The notes beneath the pieces were generated by a model that did no database searches, was not told the origin of the DNA, and worked only from the letters and a program-made list of their open reading frames with translations. The position numbers and the translations under genes are program-made. 19,211 nucleotides of DNA from Bacteroidetes bacterium UBA6183 (GTDB lineage: Bacteria > Bacteroidota > Bacteroidia > UKL13-3), in NCBI GenBank assembly GCA_002422865.1, contig DITN01000071.1, forward strand, positions 1,894 to 21,104, in the 5' to 3' direction. Position 1 is the first letter of the stretch, and each line of letters opens with the position of its first letter. Positions 1 to 7,457 of this stretch are shown here, in pieces.

Positions 1-398
1 CCTTCTTGTGCGCCTGTACTATTGGCTATGCTATCAACTCCAACTAAAAACCGCAACTTCTTATAAGTACCTCCGGGTAAGTTTGGCAGGTTCAATTTTA
101 GCGAGGTTTCATCTGATAAATCTACCAAATTGTAATTACCCATATTTACCCAAATACCTGCATCGTTTTGTAATGATACATTACTAATATAATATATAAA
201 TGCTGAAAATTTTATAGTATCGTCTAAATCTGTTACAAAATTAGAGGTAAGGTTAAACGGGGTTGCATTAGAGGTGTGTGAAAGGTTAACCGTTAAACCA
301 CCGTTGCTTGGAGCCGGATCATCCTTTACCGGCTCATCATCGTTACACCCGGCAAAAAATATTGCCATTATGAATACGAATAAAGCTGTGTTTTTCAT
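1..398 (-). CDS. MbnP-like lipoprotein, N-terminal part (runs off window)
   Basis: The reverse strand from the ATG at 398 reads about 132 residues without a stop and leaves the window, so the C-terminus is missing. Residues 1-18 form a short lipoprotein signal ending in FFAGC, so the chain is probably cleaved before Cys18 and lipidated, followed by an acidic linker (NDDEP). The rest resembles the MbnP family: a strand entering a KFSAFIYYISN-like motif, then a VSLQND segment, a YNLVDL segment and a KKLRFLVGVD segment, which matches the family's typical 'rF.iGvd' signature. MbnP proteins are secreted or periplasmic and are linked to copper or methanobactin handling in some bacteria. In Bacteroidota the role is usually unknown. 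It diverges from yajQ, with a -7 element 21 nt upstream of its start. Family assignment is fairly likely; function is not shown by the sequence. Confidence 0.72.
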   Translation of the reverse strand, partial: MKNTALFVFIMAIFFAGCNDDEPVKDDPAPSNGGLTVNLSHTSNATPFNLTSNFVTDLDDTIKFSAFIYYISNVSLQNDAGIWVNMGNYNLVDLSDETSLKLNLPNLPGGTYKKLRFLVGVDSIANSTGAQE

Positions 399-418
399 TG
401 CTTTTTCTATTTGTAAGT

Positions 419-426
419 CAAATGTA
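419..426 (-). promoter_or_regulatory. Bacteroidota -7 promoter element for the MbnP-like gene
   Basis: Reading the reverse strand gives TACATTTG, an exact match to the Bacteroidota -7 consensus TAnnTTTG, ending 20 nt before the ATG at 398. No TTG is seen at the usual -33 spacing, so the assignment rests on the -7 box and its position. Confidence 0.5.
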
Positions 427-463
427 CTTATTTAGCGGCATATTTATTCCTAAAATTTACTTT

Positions 464-955
464 ATGGCAAGCTTTGATATTGTAAATAAAATTGATTTAC
501 AAAAAATAGACAACGCGGTTAACACTGCGATAAAAGAGTTGGTTAATCGTTATGACTTGAAAGATGAGGATTGCGAGATTGAGTTGGATAAAAAAAACAA
601 ACTGATTAAACTTCAGGCCAAGCACGAAATGGCCTTACAAAGTTTGATTGATATCATATTGAGTAAGTTTACCAAACAACAACTCGACCCGAGAATTGTC
701 GATTTAAGTAAAGAACCTAATCCGAGTGGTAAGCACATGCTTCAAACCCTATCTATTAAAGAAGGTTTAGATAAGGAAACTGCCAAAAAAGTGGTGAACT
801 TTATTAAAGATAGCAAGCTAAAAGTACAAGCCAGTATTATGGATGACCAAGTGAGGGTAACCAGTAAAAGTATTGACGAGTTACAGAAAACAATGGCCAA
901 GGTGAGGGCACATGATTTTGAGGTACCGCTTCAGTTTGATAACATGCGTAGTTAA
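464..955 (+). CDS. yajQ: YajQ family nucleotide-binding protein
   Basis: This 163-residue protein belongs to the YajQ (UPF0234) family of small cytoplasmic proteins with two ferredoxin-like domains. Members bind RNA or nucleotides, and some bind cyclic di-GMP. The start at 464 gives MASFDIVNKID, the conserved family N-terminus; the frame is open 22 codons further upstream, but that extension is not family-like and would overlap the divergent promoter. Conserved landmarks include NRYDLKD, the DPRIVDLSKE segment and the C-terminal RAHDFEVPLQFDNMR, which fits the family's ending. Length matches the usual 160-165 residues. It stands alone, and its stop codon directly abuts the stop of the convergent corA gene. 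No clear -7 element was found ahead of it. Confidence 0.93.
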   Translation: MASFDIVNKIDLQKIDNAVNTAIKELVNRYDLKDEDCEIELDKKNKLIKLQAKHEMALQSLIDIILSKFTKQQLDPRIVDLSKEPNPSGKHMLQTLSIKEGLDKETAKKVVNFIKDSKLKVQASIMDDQVRVTSKSIDELQKTMAKVRAHDFEVPLQFDNMRS

Positions 956-959
956 CTAC
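948..959. repeat. 12-bp perfect palindrome spanning the yajQ/corA convergent stops
   Basis: GTAGTTAACTAC is its own reverse complement. Its left half holds the end of yajQ (stop TAA at 953-955) and its right half the end of corA (stop TAG, read from 956-958 on the reverse strand). It is too short and lacks a T-run to be a standard terminator, and it may simply follow from the two coding ends meeting. Confidence 0.6.
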
Positions 960-1864
960 ATCCAACCTTTGCGCTTAAACCACGAGTAAATAACCAGGGT
1001 AACAACAATCATTAATCCAATTACGGCAGGATAACCCGCAGGGTGTTTAAGTTCGGGCATGTGTTCAAAATTCATCCCATACAAACCCACAATAAATGTT
1101 GTTGGCAAAAAGAATGCAGTAAAAACTGTTAAAGTGCGCATTACTTCATTATTGCGCTGAGATGAGAGTGAAAGATAAATATTCATCAAGCTGTTTATGT
1201 CCTCGTGGTTAGATTCAACCATGGTATCAACCTTAACATAATAATCTTTTAAATCTTGAAAAACAGGTCTGCATTTTTGTGCTTGCGCAATGGGTGCTAA
1301 ATGATGCACAATCTCTTCTGTGAGGTTTGAAATTTTGCGTACCAAATACACTTTACGTTTTATGGCATACAAGTTTTTAAGTAAATCAGGAATGCGCTTT
1401 TTTAAGAAAATTCTGCTCTCGTAGAAATCAATCTCAGCATCTAACTTAACACTTGGCTCTTCGTAAGTTGATAAAACAGCTTTTACAATTTTACACGTAA
1501 TTTCAAACGCATTAAGTTGGTTATTGGCTGCATACTTTTGAATTAAATTTTCATAAGCAGAAGATTCCCTTCTGTGTATAGTTAACACCAAATCTTTTCT
1601 ATAAAAAACAGCCAGCTTTCGGCTAATTTTTTCAATGGTATCAGCACCCTTTTCTGCATCTACATCATAGTACCTGCAAATAATAAACTCTAAATCATCA
1701 AACTGCTCCACCTTGGGCAAGTGGTCTGATTGAAGCACATCTTGTAATGCACTTGGGTGAAGATGATAGGTTTCGGCCAGTAGTTTTAAATCACTTTCAG
1801 TAGGATTTAAAACATCAATCCACACAAAACCATTATCTGAATTTGTTTTAATGATGCGTTGCAT
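956..1864 (-). CDS. corA: CorA family divalent metal (magnesium/cobalt) transporter
   Basis: This is a 302-residue CorA-type channel for Mg2+ and related ions in the inner membrane. The first ~240 residues form the soluble, largely helical cytoplasmic funnel. The C-terminus has two transmembrane helices, roughly residues 243-262 and 278-296, with the diagnostic YGMN motif (Gly263-Met264-Asn265) at the end of the first, followed by the short loop FEHMPEL, which carries the acidic residue expected at the pore mouth. The basic tail FKRKGWM is typical. It starts with ATG at 1864, and a TACCTTTG promoter box ends only 5 nt before it, which suggests a leaderless mRNA. It is convergent with yajQ with zero intergenic bases, so neither gene has its own terminator here. 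Confidence 0.93.
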   Translation of the reverse strand: MQRIIKTNSDNGFVWIDVLNPTESDLKLLAETYHLHPSALQDVLQSDHLPKVEQFDDLEFIICRYYDVDAEKGADTIEKISRKLAVFYRKDLVLTIHRRESSAYENLIQKYAANNQLNAFEITCKIVKAVLSTYEEPSVKLDAEIDFYESRIFLKKRIPDLLKNLYAIKRKVYLVRKISNLTEEIVHHLAPIAQAQKCRPVFQDLKDYYVKVDTMVESNHEDINSLMNIYLSLSSQRNNEVMRTLTVFTAFFLPTTFIVGLYGMNFEHMPELKHPAGYPAVIGLMIVVTLVIYSWFKRKGWM

Positions 1865-1869
1865 ATAAC

Positions 1870-1877
1870 CAAAGGTA
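1870..1877 (-). promoter_or_regulatory. -7 promoter element for corA (probably leaderless)
   Basis: The reverse strand reads TACCTTTG, matching TAnnTTTG exactly, with only five bases (GTTAT) before the corA ATG. Since this element normally sits a few bases before the transcription start, the mRNA probably begins at or next to the start codon. A TTG lies upstream but only 13 nt away, shorter than the usual spacing. Confidence 0.55.
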
Positions 1878-1927
1878 TTTATTTTTACCTCAAATAGGTA
1901 TAAATACCATACACCAATTAGTTATAG

Positions 1928-3265
1928 TTAATTAAGTTTGGTTAAGTGATATTCGATAAGTGGTTTTTTCCAATTGCGAACACCTGTTTTTATTTTGGCT
2001 TGAAGCACGTTTAAAATGCTGTATAAACCAAAGTAGGTGCGGTTAATATACAATGCATGTTGTGAACCTCTGCCCTCTTTTGATTTTTTCAATTCATCAA
2101 TTTTACTCACCTCTTCACCTAAGGCATATATTTGATCGATGTACGCATTGTTGCCAAAATCAAACTCCTCCTCATCAAACGGAGTGCGCAACAGTGTGGT
2201 CATTTTGGTAAAGGCATCGGTGATAATTTGCTGCGTACGTTCACTATCATTTATTGTAATAATTTGTTGTTGTAACATGATATTACGCATGGTAGTTGCG
2301 CTTTGCATTATTTCAGGAATGAGCAATGAAAAGTAATTCAGGTAAAAGTCTTCAGGTATCTCCTTCACACAACCAAAATCAATTACACCAAGTTTACCAT
2401 CAGTTTGCATTAAAAAATTACCCGGATGTGGATCGGCATGAACAGCTTTTAACTCGTGTACCTGCATGTCGTAAAAGTCCCACATGGCCTGGCCAATGGC
2501 ATTTCTTATTTCTTGTGATGGATTAGTTTTTAAGAAATCGTCCAAATGCATACCGTCAAGCCAATCCATGGTTAACACACGATTAGACGTAAATGCTTTG
2601 TAGTAATTGGTAAACACTAAATTAGGAATGTGTTTACATGCTTCTGTTATTTCTATACTACGTTTAAATTCTAATTCATAATCCGTTTCTTCCAGCAATT
2701 TCGATTCTACTTCTTTAATGTACTTCTCCAACTCTTTTTCGTTCATGTCTAACAAACGAAAAGCAATTGGTTTTACAATTTTTAAGTCGCTCTTTATACT
2801 CTCGGCTACTCCCGGATATTGAATTTTAATGGCTAATTGTTTACCATCTAAAGTTGCTTTGTGTACCTGACCAATACTGGCGGCATTACTGGCCTTCATC
2901 TCAAAAGTATCAAAAATTTCTTGAGGGGTTTTGCCAAATGCCTTAACAAAAGTTTGTACAATGAGTGGACCCGAAAGAGGTGGCGCACTGTATTGTGCCA
3001 TTTGAAATTTATTGGTGTATTGACGCGGCAATACATTTTTCTCCATGCTTAACATTTGTGCAACTTTAAGCGCGCTGCCTTTGAGTTCGCTTAAAGCATT
3101 ATATACATCATTGGCATTGTTTTCATGCAATTCGTCCTTACTCAGCGATGGATCGACCATTTTTTTTGAGTAATGTTTGATGTAGTTACCACCAATTTGT
3201 GCGCCTGTTTTAACAAAACGCATGGCACGTTGAACTTTGGTACTGGGAATACTATTTTGCTCCAT
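1928..3265 (-). CDS. ABC1/AarF/UbiB family atypical kinase
   Basis: This 445-residue protein is an ABC1 (UbiB/COQ8) atypical kinase, a family that supports quinone and lipid metabolism through ATP binding or hydrolysis. Visible motifs in order: the N-terminal extension motif as KVAQ (67-70, usually KxGQ), the nucleotide-loop NAASIGQVHKA (127-137), the ATP-binding lysine in IKIQYPG (Lys147), EETDYELE (192-199), the catalytic loop HADPHPGN (276-283) and DFG (296-298). All the kinase core residues are present, so it is probably able to bind nucleotide. The change of Gly to Ala in KxGQ is notable because that motif restrains the active site. It lies 24 nt downstream of a TetR gene on the same strand and is likely co-transcribed with it. 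Substrate is unknown. Confidence 0.9.
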   Translation of the reverse strand: MEQNSIPSTKVQRAMRFVKTGAQIGGNYIKHYSKKMVDPSLSKDELHENNANDVYNALSELKGSALKVAQMLSMEKNVLPRQYTNKFQMAQYSAPPLSGPLIVQTFVKAFGKTPQEIFDTFEMKASNAASIGQVHKATLDGKQLAIKIQYPGVAESIKSDLKIVKPIAFRLLDMNEKELEKYIKEVESKLLEETDYELEFKRSIEITEACKHIPNLVFTNYYKAFTSNRVLTMDWLDGMHLDDFLKTNPSQEIRNAIGQAMWDFYDMQVHELKAVHADPHPGNFLMQTDGKLGVIDFGCVKEIPEDFYLNYFSLLIPEIMQSATTMRNIMLQQQIITINDSERTQQIITDAFTKMTTLLRTPFDEEEFDFGNNAYIDQIYALGEEVSKIDELKKSKEGRGSQHALYINRTYFGLYSILNVLQAKIKTGVRNWKKPLIEYHLTKLN

Positions 3266-3289
3266 GATGGATTAGTTGTACTACTCGAA

Positions 3290-3916
3290 TTATTTATTTT
3301 GAAACAAAAATTTACCGAAATCGAGGGCTGCATCTAACGCACTTTTTCCCATTAAATCAACCGCCAAATTCACACTTTTCTCAATAGCTGCATCTGTTTT
3401 TTCAAACGCTGGGCTGGTATCATCAATCCAAAACTTTAAGACAAACAAAAAGTTCAACCATAAACCGTCAGCATATTTGGTATCAATATATTTACGCTCT
3501 GCAATTTCAGTTGATGCAATGCCCTCATTTAAAATAGGCTTTACGTGATCCATGAAACTATGATGTAAACCATTTAAATAAGCAGGCCACTTAGGTAATG
3601 ATTTAAAATCTCTCTCTTTCAAAAACTTTACAAAACTTCTATTAGGTTTTAAGCTTTCAATAAAAGTGTAAAAAACAGCCAGAACTTTTTCGCGGGCACT
3701 GTAATCGTTCCAAGGAGAGCTTGTTGTGCATTTGTGCATGGCTTCTTCAAACCAAGTTTGGTAAATTTCGCTTTCTAATGTCTCTAATCCTGAAAAATGA
3801 TTGTAAAATTCTTGTTCGCTGATGCCAACAGATTTTGCGAACAAATAAACACTTTGAGGGGTATTGTTATGCTCAAGGGTGTAGTGAATATATTCTTGAA
3901 TCAATTTTGCTTTCAT
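3290..3916 (-). CDS. TetR family transcriptional regulator
   Basis: This is a 208-residue protein with an N-terminal helix-turn-helix of the TetR type in about residues 18-50: 'SVYLFAKSVGISEQEFYNHF' has the expected A..vGis...fY.hF pattern. The remaining ~155 residues are helical and form the ligand-binding/dimerisation domain, of the type often found next to ABC1 kinases in Bacteroidota; conserved features include the AREKVLAVFYTF helix and an aromatic WLNFLFVLKFWIDD segment. It is the first gene of a two-gene unit with the kinase 24 nt downstream, so it probably controls its own operon. An AAAAAC-N8-GTTTTT inverted repeat 16 nt upstream of the start is a candidate operator. The ligand cannot be read from the sequence. 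Confidence 0.88.
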   Translation of the reverse strand: MKAKLIQEYIHYTLEHNNTPQSVYLFAKSVGISEQEFYNHFSGLETLESEIYQTWFEEAMHKCTTSSPWNDYSAREKVLAVFYTFIESLKPNRSFVKFLKERDFKSLPKWPAYLNGLHHSFMDHVKPILNEGIASTEIAERKYIDTKYADGLWLNFLFVLKFWIDDTSPAFEKTDAAIEKSVNLAVDLMGKSALDAALDFGKFLFQNK

Positions 3917-3932
3917 ACTTTAAAATAACGCT

Positions 3933-3952
3933 AAAAACTTGTTAATGTTTTT
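3933..3952. promoter_or_regulatory. inverted repeat between divergent genes, candidate TetR operator
   Basis: AAAAAC, eight bases, then GTTTTT forms a perfect 6+6 inverted repeat in the intergenic space between the TetR gene (reverse) and the MORN/VWA gene (forward). Position and symmetry fit an operator for the adjacent regulator. The arms are AT-rich, so chance is a real alternative. Confidence 0.3.
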
Positions 3953-4014
3953 GATGTGCTAAAAATGCGCACTTTTACAATAACAATAGTATATTCGGAG
4001 GTTGAAAATTGAAC

Positions 4015-5172
4015 ATGAAGGCGACCCTATATTTATTCCTTTTATCCATACTATTTGCAGCAAACTTAAACACGGTTAACGCTCAAACTTTTGAGATTAC
4101 CGATGGAGATACCATTAACCTAACCGATAAAAACGGAAAGAAACAAGGTTTTTGGCGATACTTTTGGTCGAACGGAGATTTGAAATACGAGGTATATTAC
4201 GAAAATAACGAAAAAGAAGGCCTAGAAATTCGTTACTACGATGCACAAGATTGTATTGAGTTTAGTAATACTTACAAAAACGGCATGTTATCGGGCCCAA
4301 GCGTAACTTTTTACCCCAATTGCAGCACCAAAGTAGAAGAAGTTTATGTAGCCGGTAAAAAGCACGGTTATGAGCGTGCTTACGATGAAAATGGTTTTTT
4401 GCTGACCGAAGCAAAATTCGAAAAAGGTGAACTAGACGGAAGTTACGCGCATTTTGACAAAAAAGGGTTTGTAACCTACGAGAGCCCCACTAAAGAAACC
4501 ACTTTAAAATTCGACAAGTTTTTAACGGGTGAATACAAAATAAAAGACTCCACTATATTTAGGGTTTTTGCGCGCAACAAAGAGTGGAAAAAAGTAATGA
4601 TGGTGGTGGATATGACAGGCAGTATGTTTCCATACATTGGCCAAATGTTGGTTTGGTACAAAAAGAATTTTGAAGGAGAGAAAATTAAATACTACGCACT
4701 TTTTAATGATGGCGACAATATACCCGACAATAAAAAGGTAATCGGCCGTACCGGAGGTGTGCATACCTTTGAGGCAAAAGACTATAAGAAATTTAAAAAA
4801 GACATTGAAGATGTGCGTAAAAAAGGTGAAGGTGGAGATGACCCTGAAAATGACCTTGAAGCGATTTTAACCGCTATGGTTGCCTACCGCGATTATCAAA
4901 GCATTGTGCTATTAGCTGATGATAGTGATATACGAGATATGAGTTTGCTTAAGCGTATTCGTAAACCGGTTCATATTGTGCTGTGCGGTACTAAACGTGG
5001 AATCAACCCACAATACATAAAATTAGCAATACACACCAAAGGCAGTATACACACGGCTAATAATGATGTTTACATTAAAAGCCTTAAAGAGGGTGACGAG
5101 GTAATATTGGATAATGATATTTTTATTTGGCAAAATGGCGATTTGGTTTTGGTTGATGTAAAAGAACAATAA
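4015..5172 (+). CDS. Secreted MORN-repeat and von Willebrand A domain protein
   Basis: This 385-residue protein starts with a signal peptide (residues 1 to about 24, ending VNAQ), so it is exported. Residues ~40-155 contain four to five MORN_2/YwqK-type repeats (KQGFWRYFWSNG, KEGLEIRYYD, LSGPSVTFYPN, KHGYERAYDENG, LDGSYAHFDKKG). Residues ~190-350 form a von Willebrand A domain. The metal site (MIDAS) begins with VVDMTGSM (D199, T201, S203), and the later GEGGDDPEND segment (~271-280) matches the GGGDxPE loop seen in hemicentin-like VWA domains. A FIWQNGD tail follows. ATG at 4015 is chosen because it begins an ideal signal peptide. A TTG at 4009 is in frame and sits 7 nt after GGAGG (3997-4001), so a two-residue longer form is possible. 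It is followed 8 nt later by the YkgJ-type gene. Cellular role unknown; MORN plus VWA suggests adhesion or protein-protein assembly outside the cytoplasm. Confidence 0.82.
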   Translation: MKATLYLFLLSILFAANLNTVNAQTFEITDGDTINLTDKNGKKQGFWRYFWSNGDLKYEVYYENNEKEGLEIRYYDAQDCIEFSNTYKNGMLSGPSVTFYPNCSTKVEEVYVAGKKHGYERAYDENGFLLTEAKFEKGELDGSYAHFDKKGFVTYESPTKETTLKFDKFLTGEYKIKDSTIFRVFARNKEWKKVMMVVDMTGSMFPYIGQMLVWYKKNFEGEKIKYYALFNDGDNIPDNKKVIGRTGGVHTFEAKDYKKFKKDIEDVRKKGEGGDDPENDLEAILTAMVAYRDYQSIVLLADDSDIRDMSLLKRIRKPVHIVLCGTKRGINPQYIKLAIHTKGSIHTANNDVYIKSLKEGDEVILDNDIFIWQNGDLVLVDVKEQ

Positions 5173-5180
5173 CAAACGTT

Positions 5181-5678
5181 ATGGTTAAATCACCTGAAGA
5201 AATGCAACCCTTGTTGGCTTCTAAAAACATAGAAAATATGTTTTTTAAAAAGCACTTACGTAACTTTAAAAGTGAATTAATAGACCAAAGCATTCATTCG
5301 CTTAATCAGCACATATCTCCTCAAATAGATTGCACCACTTGTGCCAACTGCTGTACAAAACTAGAACCCGGTTTAGAAGAAAACGAAATCGTTACCTTGG
5401 CCCATATCAAACAAATAGAACCTATTACCTTTAAACAACAGTTTGTTGCGTTTGATGGTGAAGCTCTCTTTTTAAAAACCAAACCTTGCATGTTTTTAAA
5501 CAGTTGTAAATGCAGCATTTACGATAGTAGACCAAATGCATGTGCAGGCTATCCGCACCTTGATGCCAAAGACATGAAATACAAACGCAGTTTGTGGAGC
5601 AATTATACCGTTTGCCCCATTGTATTTAATGTAATAGAAGCTTTAAAACTTGAGTTAAACTTTACTTATGGCAGTTGA
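5181..5678 (+). CDS. YkgJ family cysteine-cluster protein
   Basis: This 165-residue protein has the YkgJ-type cysteine pattern, predicted to bind zinc, iron or an Fe-S cluster: CTTCANCC (Cys51, 54, 57, 58), CMFLNSCKC (Cys103, 109, 111), IYDSRPNACAGYP (Cys121) and CPIVFN (Cys145). The block 'C.FL....C.IYd.RP..C..yP' is diagnostic for the family. There is no signal peptide, so it is cytoplasmic. It lies 8 nt after the MORN/VWA gene and its end overlaps the next gene by 11 nt, which indicates translational coupling in one operon. The family's biochemical role is not established; some members are thought to help metal transfer or protein modification. Confidence 0.87.
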   Translation: MVKSPEEMQPLLASKNIENMFFKKHLRNFKSELIDQSIHSLNQHISPQIDCTTCANCCTKLEPGLEENEIVTLAHIKQIEPITFKQQFVAFDGEALFLKTKPCMFLNSCKCSIYDSRPNACAGYPHLDAKDMKYKRSLWSNYTVCPIVFNVIEALKLELNFTYGS

Positions 5679-6456
5679 ATTGTTTAGCGAATTTATGCAG
5701 CATATTGGAGCGCAAAGGCATGTAACACATGCCTCCCCTTTTGCCATGTATATATTCGAAGAACGAAAACTGATTATCCATTTTATTGAAATAAATACTT
5801 ACAAAAATCAAAACCTACCTGATAGTTTTTTTTCAAACTTAAGCCGTAAAACAAATGTTATTCACCACCATATAATACATGTTTGGGAAGACCTTTGGAT
5901 ATATAGAACAGAGCTGATAAAACTACGTATAAAATCTATCATCGGATTGGCAAAAAAAATCCATGCACGCCAAACAGAGGTTATACGTATTGACAAACAA
6001 CAAACACAGGGCTTTTTAAATCAACATCATTTACAAGGAGCAACATCCGCTTACTACAAATTGGGGTTAATGTTTAAAAACGAATTGGTTGCTGTGGCTA
6101 CATTTAGTAAAGCCAGAACCATGTATGACGGACCGGTATATTACAGAAGTTACGAACTTGAACGTTTTGCAAGTAAAGGTGGAACAAACATTGTAGGTGG
6201 TTTAAGTAAGCTGATGCAGTATTTCATGAAAATTAATCATGTGCAACACTTAATGACTTATGCTGATAGAGATTGGAGCACAGGTGAAGGGTATTTAAAA
6301 ATTGGTTTTAAGTTAATGGAAGAAACACCACCACAGGTTTTGTATATTGATGAGTTGAATTTCATGCGTTATTCCGATAAACAAATTACAAACCATGAGC
6401 ACAAAATTAAAATACACAATGCGGGTAGTTTAAAATTTGTTTGGGACAATAGATAA
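5668..6456 (+). CDS. Protein with phage Hef/Mom-like (GNAT-type) C-terminal domain
   Basis: This is a 262-residue protein of uncertain role. Residues ~68-110 (HHIIHVWEDLW, then LRIKSIIGL and KKIHARQTEV) resemble the 'H.wEd.W...K..iIks.i...l.kkI.ARk' block of phage Vsr/Hef-like endonuclease proteins. Residues ~115-220 resemble the domain that follows it in those proteins and the Mom-like acyltransferase fold: FLNQHHLQG, then LVAVATFSKAR, ELERFASKGGTNIVGGLSKL, LMTYADRDWS and GYLKIGFKL. The N-terminal ~65 residues are short for a full nuclease and I see no clear metal-binding triad, so it may keep the second domain's activity only. Start is the ATG at 5668, which overlaps the preceding gene by 11 nt. 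It is not next to any prophage genes here. Resemblance is from memory of motif patterns, so moderate confidence. Confidence 0.55.
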   Translation: MAVELFSEFMQHIGAQRHVTHASPFAMYIFEERKLIIHFIEINTYKNQNLPDSFFSNLSRKTNVIHHHIIHVWEDLWIYRTELIKLRIKSIIGLAKKIHARQTEVIRIDKQQTQGFLNQHHLQGATSAYYKLGLMFKNELVAVATFSKARTMYDGPVYYRSYELERFASKGGTNIVGGLSKLMQYFMKINHVQHLMTYADRDWSTGEGYLKIGFKLMEETPPQVLYIDELNFMRYSDKQITNHEHKIKIHNAGSLKFVWDNR

Positions 6457-6470
6457 GCCATTCTATTTAT

Positions 6471-6478
6471 TACTTTTG
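6471..6478 (+). promoter_or_regulatory. -7 promoter element for miaA (probably leaderless, GTG start)
   Basis: TACTTTTG matches TAnnTTTG exactly and ends 4 nt before the GTG start codon of miaA. Transcription would then begin at about the start codon. No TTG at the standard -33 spacing was found. Confidence 0.55.
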
Positions 6479-6482
6479 CCTT

Positions 6483-7415
6483 GTGCCATCAACCTATAAT
6501 TTAATTGTTGTTTTAGGACCAACAGCTTGCGGAAAAACCAAGCTGGCTGCAGCATTGGCAAATCGGCTAAATACTCACATCATTAGTGCCGATAGCAGAC
6601 AAGTATATAAACGAATGAACATTGGTACCGGAAAAGATTATGAAGACTATATCATCAATCATCAACCCATACCTTACCATTTAATTGATATTTTAGAACC
6701 CGGTGAACGTTACAACCTGCACGAGTTTATGCTTGATTTTTTTGCAACCTTTAAACAATTGCAAGAACAACACATTACACCCATTTTATGCGGTGGTACC
6801 GGTTTGTATATAGATAGTGTGTTGCGTAATTTAACTTATGCATCCGTGCCCAATAACCACGATTTACGAAAAACCATTGCGCATTTAACACACCCCGAAC
6901 TTATTGCGCACTTTAATAAAATGTCTTTAACCGATTTTACAACAAAGGCAGATTTATCAACCCTAAAAAGAACCATTAGAGCCATAGAAATAAACCACTA
7001 CCTACAGCAACATACTTTCACAGCTGAGGTAACACCTGATATTAAACCCATTATTTTTGGCCTTGATGTTAGTAAAGAGTTGAGAAGAACACGCATTACA
7101 CAACGCTTGCAACACCGCTTAAAAAATGGATTGATTGAGGAGGTTGAACAACTTTTAAAAGATGGTATTACCCACGAGCAATTGCAGTATTACGGCTTGG
7201 AGTACAAATTTGTTTCACAATACTTGTTAGGGTTAATGAGTGATGAAGCGTTAGAAGAATTATTAAATGTAGCCATACAACAATTTGCAAAAAGGCAGAT
7301 GACTTACTTCAGAAAAATGGAAAAAGATGGACAAATTATACGTTGGATTGATGCATCTGTTAACACCAACGAGCAGCTAAACCAAGTGCTCGCAATATTA
7401 AATTCAAACAATTAA
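6483..7415 (+). CDS. miaA: tRNA dimethylallyltransferase MiaA
   Basis: This 310-residue enzyme transfers a dimethylallyl group to N6 of adenosine 37 next to the anticodon of tRNAs reading codons that start with U. The P-loop GPTACGKT is at residues 12-19, followed by ISADSRQVYKRMNIGTGKD (~34-52, with the conserved Asp and Arg that contact tRNA and substrate), YHLIDILEPG (65-74), the CGGTGLYID motif near residue 105, and a C-terminal helical domain with LQYYGLEYKF and FAKRQMTYFRKM. The GTGKD form, in place of the commoner GTAKP, is seen in one of the two MiaA subtypes of Bacteroidota, as I recall. Start is GTG at 6483, since no in-frame ATG lies upstream before the promoter box. It lies 26 nt after the Mom-like gene but has its own promoter. 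Confidence 0.95.
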   Translation: MPSTYNLIVVLGPTACGKTKLAAALANRLNTHIISADSRQVYKRMNIGTGKDYEDYIINHQPIPYHLIDILEPGERYNLHEFMLDFFATFKQLQEQHITPILCGGTGLYIDSVLRNLTYASVPNNHDLRKTIAHLTHPELIAHFNKMSLTDFTTKADLSTLKRTIRAIEINHYLQQHTFTAEVTPDIKPIIFGLDVSKELRRTRITQRLQHRLKNGLIEEVEQLLKDGITHEQLQYYGLEYKFVSQYLLGLMSDEALEELLNVAIQQFAKRQMTYFRKMEKDGQIIRWIDASVNTNEQLNQVLAILNSNN

Positions 7416-7427
7416 AAAGCAGTTTGC

Positions 7428-7435
7428 TACTTTTG
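7428..7435 (+). promoter_or_regulatory. -7 promoter element ahead of the 55-residue zinc-finger ORF
   Basis: TACTTTTG matches TAnnTTTG and lies 22 nt before the ATG at 7458. It would drive the small ORF and the overlapping pseudouridine synthase. No -33 TTG at standard spacing. Confidence 0.5.
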
Positions 7436-7457
7436 CACCTAATTAATACAAACAGTT

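Noticed and set aside
464..475. Possible -7 element directly over the yajQ start
   Set aside because: The best match (TACTTTAT, ending at the ATG) misses two of six fixed positions, so no promoter is called.
4009..4014. TTG start for the MORN/VWA protein, 7 nt after GGAGG
   Set aside because: It adds only two residues; ATG at 4015 gives a cleaner signal peptide, and Bacteroidota rarely depend on such a ribosome site. Kept as an alternative.
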